Below are positions 54,401 through 64,000 of a stretch of DNA of 64,000 nt, piece by piece. Every line of letters starts with the position of its first letter. Within the stretch, counting starts at the first letter, position 1. Made by a program: the position numbers and the translations under genes. The notes below the pieces were generated by a model. That model was given only the letters and a program-made list of their open reading frames with translations. It had not been told where the DNA came from and did no database searches. Where the stretch lies: NCBI GenBank assembly GCA_013398295.1, contig VZSF01003599.1, positions 1,092,469 to 1,156,468 of the forward strand, read 5' to 3'. The stretch comes from Chionis minor (taxonomy: Eukaryota > Chordata > Aves > Charadriiformes > Chionididae).

Positions 54401-57044
54401 TCTGCCTGCATCCCAGAGGAAAGGATGCTACAACTTATTCCATAGTTAACGAAAACAAGAAAATGGAGCCTAAGAAAATAATTATGTTGAGCTTGAGGAA
54501 ATATGGAAATAATCATGAGCTGCTGCATTTAACAGACTTTTTGAAATGAAATTATTTGTATTCAACTATGTGCAAAACCAGTGATCATTTTTGGTTTTGA
54601 TCAGCTCAGCCTGTTCTTCAGGGAAATTAATTTGATGCTCTGGGTGTAAACAGTCTTTCAAAATGCTTACCATAAAGCAATGTTTTCCTCCTGCTCTCCT
54701 CAGCACCAGAGCAATTTTCAAAGCACTCCCATTGATAACACAAACAAACCACACAGACCACTTCATCAGGAGGGCCAGGAATTGCAATCAGAGAAGTAAT
54801 ACTTAAAATGCAATTTAATCTATAGTCACATCATCACCTGGTCTTTTCCAGCCATGTGTGGGTGGTGTGTAGAGCCTTTAAGTAGGAACAGATACATTTC
54901 TGATTGCTGAAGACTACAAGTAGACATGCAGCAGCTTTAGACAAAAGGTGGTTTGTAAAGCTGCCTGCCCAGACCAAAGTCAAAGCATAAGATCAGTGCA
55001 AGAAGTTCATTTACGATGAGCTGATACAATCTATTTCTAATTAAGTCAGAGGGACAAAGTGTTTAAAGTCTACTAATACTGGTAACATCCTACCAGAACT
55101 TTCTATCAGATCTAGGTGTAGTATATTTAACATCCTCTCAGAAAGCCCGGTTCAAAGAGGAGGGGATGTTCATATTGGAAACGGACATCTCTCAAAGCTG
55201 GCCATGATGAATGCTGGGGCTGAGATTTCGTTCCCTGCAATGGAAAGAATCTCACAAAATATTTCCATGTGCAAAAGTGACAGTTGTACTTGAGCAGCAT
55301 CACGCTAGAGGTTAGACGACGCATTTTCCCCAGCCCCAGCACACTGACGAGAATATTCCATCAGGTCCATGGCAGTTCAGAGGACGGGGCGATTAAAACC
55401 TTGTGGTTTGTGATTCAGACAAGAAGCCATGAATCTGATATCCCTGCTGGGAAAAGGAGGAACGAGCGAAGGATGGATGGCAGTGAACAGGCAGAGCTGA
55501 AGCCTGGCAGCACCTTTTCCTGAGGAGCCAGCAGGATGGGAGATTTATGTTACTGGCCTGTGAAATAGGAACCCAACACACCTTCCTCGAGGAATGCAGA
55601 CAAGGAATGCCACAGCCCTCCCCCTCTGCTGCTTCTCAGCCCCTGTCCTGACCATTCCGTCCTGCTACACCAGCAGAGAGTTACGCGTATTTTATTGGGT
55701 TGGGTTTCTGCTGACTTAGCTGAAATGGCTCAGCTTTGGTTCTGATGAGTGCTGAGACACTGGACAGGATGCGATGGTGTGGAGATCCCTGAACAAGATG
55801 GCCAGGGAGGCACTGAGCAGATAAATCAGGTTAAGTTGACTCAGAAGAGCAGCCTGCAGAGAAACAGGAAGAGACACCTGAGCACCGACATGTCCTCTGA
55901 AGTGCTCAGCACCAGCTCAGCACACCTCTATTCCCAGACTAGGTTCATGATTGCCCAGCTCTTCCCTTTGGTAGACAAGGGGTCTAAGGAGGCTGAAATA
56001 GGGCAAGGAAATGGGGCCAGGGCATGTCCTGTCCATCTTTGATCTTCAAAAAAGAAGACAGAGAGTGGAATTTGAACTTCTGCTTTTCCCACATATCACA
56101 GGAGGACTTCATTTGCTTCCTAGCTGGTCTCTGACGTCCAGAATTATCAATATCAGTATCTTCATTCATCTTCCATCATTTTCCTTCAATTCCTTCTGTA
56201 ATTGCTTGGGGATATTAAGTGCTGCCAACATTGGGGTCATTATTAACCCTAGGTAAAATGTGCATTGGAAGACCACAAATCTTAATTCTTGCCTTGTTTC
56301 CATAGTTACACCTGACTAAGAGGTGACACCTGAACTCTGCCTTCAAGCTCTAAGTAAATGATGACTGACGAAAAATTAAAGAATCTCAGAAAATGAAATG
56401 ACAGCATTTGAAGAAGAAAAGGGTAAGCACACTCATGGAAAAAACTTAGAAATTTAAGGTCACACTATCAATTTCTATAAACACCTAGTCATCACCCCAC
56501 CTATTCAGAGCCGATGAGATTCTTGCCAGCTCTTGATCATAGTATCATGATACTACATAATTGCATAATGGGAAGTTCTGCCTTTGATCACAAGGAGCAC
56601 AGCTATTACAGACAATATATGCATTGCACTCCTACTAGTCTTACTCTGATTTTTCCCTGTGAAATGAATAGTTCTGAAATACACATCTCAAGTCAGCTAA
56701 CTTTTCCACTATCACAGAATAAGCAGAAAATATACATGAATAGATTTTAAATCTGACAGAATGATTAATACTGGTACTTACATCCCCAGATTTCCCCATC
56801 TGTCAAAATATTAGAGCAATGCCTATAATACCACAGATGTGTAACTCCTGGGATTGAACATAAAGTTACTGCTAAAAGTTACTTGAAAACTTAAGAGAGC
56901 ATAGATTCACTATTTGACAGTACCAACTATTGTTACTCACTTTGACAATACATTTAAAGTCCTGGGATTTTTTAAAAACATATTTTAACATGTTTTAATG
57001 AAAGGGCTTCAGTGCATTTGCCTGAAAGCTGCACTTTTTAAGAA
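51401..57044. other. Upstream intron, mostly unique
   Basis: Apart from the 29-bp tandem duplication at 53.15 kb I see no recognisable element. Short frames here carry no signature. Confidence 0.55.
53151..53208. repeat. Two-copy 29-bp tandem duplication
   Basis: GAGCGGAGTCTGGGACGATC and nine further bases (53151-53179) recur directly at 53180-53208 with two C/T-type or A/G changes, both within the GATCATC/GATCGTC part. It is a small local duplication in a GC-rich patch. Confidence 0.9.
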
Positions 57045-57171
57045 CCACAGAATAGTAGGGGTTGGAAGGGATCTTCAGAGATCATCTAGTCCAATCCCCC
57101 TTCCAAGGCAGGTTCACCTGGAGCCGGTTGGACAGGAACACAGCCAGGTGGGTTTTGAACATCTACAGAAA
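57045..57171 (-). mobile_element. CR1 LINE 3' end fragment
   Basis: A second antisense CR1 tail: CCACAGAATAGTAGG, GGTTGGAAGGGATCTTCAGA, GATCATCTAGTCCAATCC and an end near CAGGTGGGTTTTGAACATCT. It has the same orientation and the same 3' region as the copy at 2.93 kb but extends slightly further. It is 5'-truncated with no open frame of its own. Confidence 0.92.
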
Positions 57172-58485
57172 TGTTGGAACAAAGGCAGAAGGGAAGAAAA
57201 AGTTGTTTCATGCTCTGCTGGTCTTTTTTGACAGTTACTGTTGGAGACAACCTATAGACTCAGATCAGCAGACTGTGCCCGAAGATGTGCTTGGGTCACC
57301 GTGTTTCTACCCCAGGTGCTGCTCTGGGTGCTAAAAAAGTGCCAGCCCTCATATGTGCTTTCTCACCTTCGTACATTCAGAGTCCTCCTTTAAAGTTAAG
57401 ATTCCCAGTATGAGCTTTCTGGACTGTTAGAGTAGGATTTTTACAGCTCCTCATTTTGGGAGGATACCAGTAAAGAACAGTTTTCCCTGATGCACCTGAA
57501 AATTCATTAATTCCATCAGAAAGATAGACCCAATTCTGATACTAATCTCCTGAGTGATAACGCACACTAAGGGTGTTTTTCTTCATGTGTATAGTCCTTT
57601 ACTTCTGCTAAGGTAAGAGATCTAGAACTTTAGGTTAACAAGTAGAGCTTGCTTTACAAATCCACAGGTCTTAAATCCTGTCTCCAGAAGACATACAAAG
57701 GTATTCATCCTCTTGATTTTCATTAAGATGGCACTAAACCCCAAGGGATGTGTTTTAGTGACAAAACACATAATGTCTGTGTTGTGAAATTTTACAGCTG
57801 GTGGAGTAGGGTGCTGAGGTTGACAAACATTTTTTTCCTCTATGCTACACAGTTGAATTAAATGAGTATTAACTAAAGCAATCCAGAAACCAGGGTTTAG
57901 ATTAGTCTGAGCACAACCGCTGTCTGTCACCCAGTGTCCACTCTCTTTTTAGGTGTGACATATGTTACTTCTCTATTGTCATTGAGTGTTTCAAGCTAGA
58001 CAAGACCCGAATTACTAAGAAGAAAAGAAACTTCCTTATGTAGGTATAAGTTATATATCACATATATTATTTAAACTTTATGCCTACCATGAAAAAGATG
58101 ATCCGCCTCTGAAAGAAAGGCTTAAGAACTGACTATCCAGAAGACGGACACTGGTGGCTTGTCTGTGTTTGTAGGACAGCTCCCCTACCCCCTTTTTTTT
58201 AATTAAATCTAAACAAAAAACCCCCCATGTATCAGAAAAGTATGCATCCTTTCACCTAATATTACCCTTTCTTTTTTACATTCCCAATTTATTTGTTCCC
58301 TGCCTTTTCCCCACACAAACCAACCAGTCACCTGGGTCTCCGAGATCCATCTCAGTCTCTCGCTTCAGTATTTTAACATTCAAAAAGATGAGTAGGAGGA
58401 ACTTACTCAAGTCCCAGACAAATTAGACTGTTAGACATGCGACCCTAGTAATTTCAGAGGAGTTCTCCTTGTATTCTGGAGGAGG

Positions 58486-58995
58486 TGTCATGGTTACCCA
58501 GCCGGTAACTAGAACCATGCCACCGCTGCTCGCTCACCACCTCCTCCTCCTCCCCTACCCCTCCCCTGGAAGGGTGGAGAGAAGAGGGGGGAAAAAATAG
58601 GATGGGAAAGGGAGAAAAAAGCCCTTCTGGGCTAAGATAAAGTCAGTTTAATAGAAACGATAATAGAAAAGGAAAAATAACAACAATAATAAAAATAATA
58701 ATAATGACATGGGTTACTCTCACCGCCTGGTGAATTGGCGCTGTCCTGAGCAGTGATCCCAGATTCCCACCCCCTGGCCATCCCTCATTTATATACTGAG
58801 CATGACGCCTGTGGTATGGAATATTTCATTGGCCATTCCATCGTCCTGTCTACGCTCCTGTGGGAAGCTGAAAAAAGTCCTTCAATAGTGCAAACCTCAT
58901 TTAGCAACAACTCAAAACCAATAGTTATTATTGACATTCCTTTCACAGCAATCAGTAGAAAGAAAATTAACTCTCTCCCAACTGAAACCAGAACA
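58486..58995 (-). mobile_element. Solo LTR of an avian endogenous retrovirus, with 6-bp target duplication
   Basis: The 510-bp element has TG...CA ends (minus strand: TGTTCTGGTTTCAG at 58995, CCATGACA at 58486). It is flanked on both sides by AGGAGG (58480-58485 and 58996-59001), which supports retroviral integration. In minus orientation it has a TATATAAA box (58795-58788) and an ATTAAA poly(A) signal (58652-58647), followed by GC-rich sequence. An AT-rich ATAATA stretch lies at 58676-58707. No gag, pol or env sequence adjoins it, so it is a solo LTR left after recombination. The overall sequence matches an LTR type I recall as common in songbirds and other neoavian birds. The 6-bp duplication is usual for ERVK/alpharetrovirus-type elements. 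Confidence 0.88.
58676..58707. repeat. ATA-rich simple repeat inside the LTR
   Basis: ATAACAACAATAATAAAAAT then AATAATAATGA. Such a tract is a regular part of this LTR type, so it is probably not an independent microsatellite. Confidence 0.7.
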
Positions 58996-59144
58996 AGGAG
59001 GTTAGATGTGAATCCCTGAAGGTTTGTATTCTGCACAGATTCACATTCCATTACAGAGCAGGTCTTTTATAACATGTCATACAGGGCAAACATGGACGCA
59101 ATGAATCTGAAAAGGCAACATGTCAATCTAGACCCAGGGTGTTC

Positions 59145-59164
59145 TTTTTTTTTTTTTTTTTTTT
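59145..59164. repeat. Poly-T tract
   Basis: Twenty consecutive T. A TTTACT (AGTAAA on the minus strand) lies about 19 nt away at 59184-59189, so a retrocopy tail is possible but weakly supported. Confidence 0.8.
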
Positions 59165-62100
59165 GGGATATTTTTCAAGGACATTTACTATAAATCTGTG
59201 AAAAGAGAGCTACTTACAGGTCTGGGATTTATAGAAAGTGCTGCCTATTTGTGCTCTGTCTTTTGTCAATAGCATTAAGATTTGCAGTTTGCACTGAATT
59301 ATCCAATGACCTAAATCCTAGCAAGCTATCAAAATCCGTTTCCTAGATAAAGTCATGCTAGAGTTTGATACATTTATCAGTGCCAGGCACACAGCAATGC
59401 TTACAAGCATGAATATTTCTCAAGTCTTCTTCAACAGCAGACAAAAGGGAGGTACAAATGAATTACAACCTATTCACTCCAATGGTTTAAAATAATTATC
59501 AACCATTGGAAACACAATAATACAATTCCTGCCTCCTGATTTCACACAAACTCCTGAGTATAATAAAGCACTGTTTATTTACCTAACATAAAGCGTCCGA
59601 GTCTTAGGCTGACAACTCCAGAATGATTTATTGTTCTTCTATTATGCTAAATACTTGGGATAGATCATGCCTCATTATACGAAATATAATCCATTGCCAT
59701 TCAACTTAATAAGACTTGATATGGGACAGGCAGGGGGTTTGCTAATTGTCAATATAGCTTCATGGTGACATACTCTTTCAGCATCAGGGCTCAAATATTT
59801 GACACGGGAAACTGCTCTGTCTTCACTTCTCTCCAACACTAGAAGAATCTTGCTGAAGCCCCAGGAAGTCAAGTGGGAGTTGGGAGCAGCATTTTTAAAT
59901 TTATACAGCTCCTTTCTAACCCAAAGTACTCTGTAGATTGTAGTCCTGATCTCACAGGACATTTTCAAGAAAAATTCCTACCAGTCATGCCTTGCCAGAA
60001 TAAGGACCAGAGTGCCGTGAATACAACAAATGGATCAACTGGGCATAGAATTTTTTCATACTTAACAATTGCAATGTATCCTGGGATAAACTTTGCTTTC
60101 AGTTATTTCCTAAACTGGCAGAGGAACATGTGTGAGGGCGCCCTACAATAACCAAAAAAGTTGCTACCAAACTATAGTTCTCCTACACTAAAAAATACAG
60201 CCGTGCTCTCTAACGCCAGCACCAACACATTTATATCACATATAGGTCAGGCTCAGAAGGCGGCATCTACTACACGTTCACCAGCAGATTGAACAACTGG
60301 GTGGAGGACGTGGCTCACCTTGTAATGATGGCAAGGGAGAATAAGGTCTCATTTCCTGAACCTCCAGCATTCAACCGCTTTAAATTGAACAGGAGCTTGC
60401 CTCCTGTCTCAGCCAGCCTACTTTATACCAGCACCAAAGCTTCCCTGATGCCTTGCGCAGTGTCTTCCTCTGATACCCAACTGCTCTCCCATAGTCTGTC
60501 CTCAGCATTCAACAGTAAAGACACCCCAGTGGGGTGACAGATTATGGCTTTGGATAGTGAAAAAGGCACCAACTTTAGAGCTCAGTTTTGAGCTATGGAA
60601 GCAAAGACACAGAAATGGCTCCAGCATGCGTGAAAAGGGGAAACCAAAATGAGAAAGACACATCCCAGTAGTGACATTAAGAGGCTCCTCATATATTTTT
60701 CTCCTTCTGGCCAAATACAATCTGTATTATAAAAGGCTCCCACCATCTGAGGCCCTGGGAATGTCCATCTGGTAGGAACCAGGCACTGCTGAGCAGACAG
60801 AGCACTATTAAAGCCTTCAACAGATCTAGTCTATTAGAGCAAAGCCACCAAAACTCCACTCAGGCTTCCTAAGACACCAGAAGGCTGCAGGGTGCTTTAG
60901 GATTTATGGGTAGAAACTAAAGCTTTCAGAGAGGTCAAAGACCAAAGCTTCGAATCATAAAAATATCCAGTTCTTGCCCACCTCAGGGAAGGATTGTCAC
61001 CCAGGCAGAGGAAAAGGAAGAGATTTCATTGAAAAAAAATCCTACACTGAGAATTTAAGTTTTTTAAGTGCCTGTGAGAGACTCTGAGCAGCATTTGGTG
61101 CTTTCTAAACTCTAAAGTCTGCCTTAAGCTAGGTTTATGTTGCATAAACATTTGCTTTCAAATTCATTATTATTATGAAAGATACAACATGAACATAATA
61201 AATGACTGTGGTATTAAAGCACATTTTACAACATCATCTTGAGTGCTGTTTCCTTTAATGCTCTACTTACATGACACGGAGGGATTTGCTCTGAAACTGC
61301 ATTAGGATGGATAGAACTCAATAGTACAACCCATAACTTTTTTTATTTTTTTCTCCCTTATCTCTGAATGATTCCTAATAGCCGAAATACTGTGAAGAAT
61401 ACAACTTCAGTTCTGAAATACAGAGATGTCAATATTGGCTTGTTGCTTGGTGGAAAGGTGCTTTGAACTGGAGGGAATCTGGTACTAGAGCTCCTGGCTC
61501 TACTTTATTTCCATGGCCTTTGCTCATGCTTGAAATAGCGTGCTTAGCCAGCCAAGGCAGAAGCACAGGTTAAGAAGTTGGCAAAAAGGTACCCATAGTA
61601 GAGGACATCCATATAGCGGGAAAGAAATTAATAAACTGGAGCTTGGCCAGAACGATCCTTTGGATCCAAGAACTCATCACCCCTCTGCTCTGTACCTTGC
61701 GAGCGGCAGGAGCCGGGGCTGGCTGTTCCCTGCGAGGGGACGGACTGGCTTTCTCGGACACCCCCCAGGGCATCGTGGCCGTGAGCTCCCAAATCTACCG
61801 GCTGCCATTTCAGCGCTGAGCCCTGTAGAAGGTTATTTAGCACAGATCCAAAGTAGGGCTCGTTCTGCACCGTTTATTTAGCAGTTTAATAAACCATAAT
61901 TAGTTAAACTTCCGAGTGCTCCCGGGATGGAATAAGCGTTCTGGTTTCCCTCGTCAGTACTGGTCACATTTTCCTCTTGAAACAAGAGAAAAATCTTTAT
62001 TAAGGAGACAGCAGTTAGAGGGAAGAAGCTGTCCAGCTCACGTGAACGCAGATTTCAAACTGTATTCGGTTGGATACCTCGTGGCTGTAGCTCCCAGGGA

Positions 62101-64000
62101 ATGCAGGAATTACGAACTATGCTTTGTATCCAAGCTGCAGTTTAACTCAGATGTCTACAGCCACTGTGGCCTGTGTGTTTATTGGAAAGAAAGAAAGAAG
62201 GAAGAAACTGAGGGTGAGATTTTCAGACACTTGATTGGTGCCTCAGTGATTATAGTGATCCATATCTAACCAGTAATACATCCCACTGCAAAGTGGGATG
62301 AACAGAGCAGTCCCGAAGCAGACATAAAACTAGTCTGGCACACTACGTTGCCCACTTAACAGATTATTTTCAAACTCCAGCTTGAAGGGCTGTTTCAGAA
62401 TAGCTCAGCTTCTTGAAAGAACCAAGCAGAATTTTGGTGTCCAAAGATATTAAATTTCTTTTGATTATTGCTGTCTTTTTTTTTTTTCCTTTTTTCCCTT
62501 AAAAGAGCAAAATAGAATGTAATTTTCTAGGAATACAGTTCTGAAATTATGTAGCATGCCCATAATGTGTAATAATAATACAGAACATCAGATAACAGAA
62601 AGACTGAGTAGTCTATACACATCTTGTAACAAATGTGTCTTGGATCCTAGTTAGTGTATGTTGCTACAAACTCCTTGATCTTTCCTGCTCCTCCCCATAG
62701 TTAATCTACCTCTGATTGCTGTAATAGTCCCTATAGACAGTCAAATTGTTTGGGTTAACTTGCAGCATGTACATTATTTTTTCATTTGTGACTGTTTCAA
62801 TTAGCAATGTCATCTATTTCTGAAAGCATTTTACTTTTAAATAATTAGGGCTTACCCAAGAGGTTAGCACAAAAAAGCATTTGAAATGCTAATCCAGCAT
62901 CTTGGTCAAAACTGTTCCATCAAATTTAAATCCTGTTGTTTCTTAAATATATCGTAAAATATGACAGTGTCCACAGCATACTGATAACCTCTGTGCAATA
63001 CAAAGAAAGAGGCCAACGTATTACATGTGATGGTTATTAAATTGAAATGCTGACAGACCCTTAAATATGCTGAGACTGGGCACACTGATTTAATGAGAGC
63101 AATAATGAGCAGGTGGACTGAGCATTCCTGCTGAGATTAGATCCTGAGCAGCAAATGTGTCTTTTGAAACTGTTTTTTAACACAATCTGTACACAGGACC
63201 AGGCTGTGAATTACAGAAGAAAGTGTCTTTTCATGTCAAATTTATCAGCCAGGCCTCTTACAACCTTGTTACTAACATATATATATATTTAATGCCATAA
63301 TGATTGAGGGTTTTTTTGGAACGTATTTCTTTTTCTAACTACATTCAAATTCAGAAAAGAGGAAGAAATCCGTTGCTTTGGTGCAAACTGTGTCTTATTT
63401 CTGGAGTTACGTGCTTTTGCTCTTTTTCCTCATAGACCTCATACATTTGGGCCTAATTCAGTAAAACACATGCTCAGCCTAAACAGCTAGATCCACTGAA
63501 AATTTGCTGAAATAAAGCAGCTGCCTTTAAGCTTTATTCTATGCCACATACCTAGTGGCTATTGTGCTTTTTGCCAAATTTTAATTAAGAAGTTACACTT
63601 TATGGCTCTCTCCTTTGGATGGCAGCAAGCCTGTGGATGACTTTTCTACGACTCCCGGAAAGGCACCACGTGGTGCAGGTGCCAATTTCAAAGGCTCGAG
63701 CCGGGAACCAGATGGAGACACAACTGTACGTGTGTGTAATGTTTTCCTGCTTCTGAACCTGCAAGTTTTACATCCACACACTGAAACGGGCCAGAGAGAT
63801 TTCACCTCCTCCATCTCCTGGCGGGGCACAAGGTTTGGTACCTGTCTTTCACTTGGGAGTGATTCACAATGTGGGTTACCAGGTGTCGTTCTTTTTCTCA
63901 CCTACACGTTTCCTTGGGGTTTTACGTATGGATTCAACCTGAATCCATGCAGGCTCTTGACTTCACATAAACATTTCTTCCCATCTGTTTGTGTTGGTGA
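59165..64000. other. Upstream intron, distal part
   Basis: AT-rich unique sequence with a GAAA/GAAG-rich run at about 62187-62210 and the short AT tract at 63.28 kb. No TMEM132 exon or other gene was recognised to the end of the window. Confidence 0.55.
63276..63292. repeat. Short (AT)n tract
   Basis: ACATATATATATATTTAATG, a small AT dinucleotide run. Confidence 0.85.

Larger units (their letters stand above)
36337..64000 (-). other. TMEM132D upstream intron, partial (at least 27.7 kb)
   Basis: The sequence upstream of the 36193-36336 exon shows no other TMEM132 exon up to the window end. It contains two LTR elements, a CR1 tail, a CpG-dense tract, a probable retrocopy and two candidate terminal exons on the minus strand. 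All of it is assigned to the intron by inference, because the preceding exon is outside the window. Confidence 0.7.

Noticed and set aside
58785..59051. 88-aa frames on both strands near 58.8-59.05 kb
   Set aside because: They lie within or across the solo LTR, which does not encode protein in this element type.

Overview
The window reads as vertebrate, specifically avian, nuclear DNA. It has low coding density, GT-AG-bounded exons separated by tens of kilobases, CR1-type LINE tails in the avian style (antisense block beginning near an ACAGAATCAT-like end and running into 'GGGTTGGAAGGGA'), and two LTRs of kinds I associate with non-galliform birds. No bacterial, phage or organellar features are present. 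Species cannot be fixed; a neoavian bird is an inference from the LTRs.

The only gene I can support is on the minus strand. Three exons at 36193-36336, 2193-2398 and 720-993 join in phase to give 208 codons of a TMEM132-family ectodomain, and the protein fits TMEM132D best from memory. The signal peptide, N-terminal exons, transmembrane segment and cytoplasmic tail lie outside the window. The window is therefore: the start of a downstream intron (1-719), a 1.2 kb intron (994-2192), a 33.8 kb intron (2399-36192), and at least 27.7 kb of the upstream intron (36337-64000). I found no second protein-coding gene with recognisable homology. Nearly all other open frames are short, lack family signatures and are best regarded as chance.

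The introns hold two antisense CR1 3' tails (about 2.93 kb and 57.05 kb), an older sense-strand CR1 body fragment (17.46 kb), several ancient MIR/L3-like SINE or LINE remnants, an LTR with perfect 6-bp target duplications (58486-58995), a second longer LTR-like element (46876-47564), microsatellites, and a probable poly(A)-tailed retrocopy (48959 to about 49.4 kb). A 105-bp exact tandem copy is split by a single N (26876-27086) and looks like an assembly join. A third, 96%-identical 75-bp copy lies 1.6 kb away (28510-28584).

The observations most worth checking are: two consecutive minus-strand candidate terminal exons in the upstream intron (40890-41028, ending in a hydrophobic GPI-signal-like C-terminus; and 41170-41236, with AATAAA 43 nt after its stop), a CpG-dense tract at 44.46-46.03 kb that could be an intronic promoter, and the three-copy 75-bp repeat. 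I did not find a clear new multi-gene system, and these remain hypotheses.
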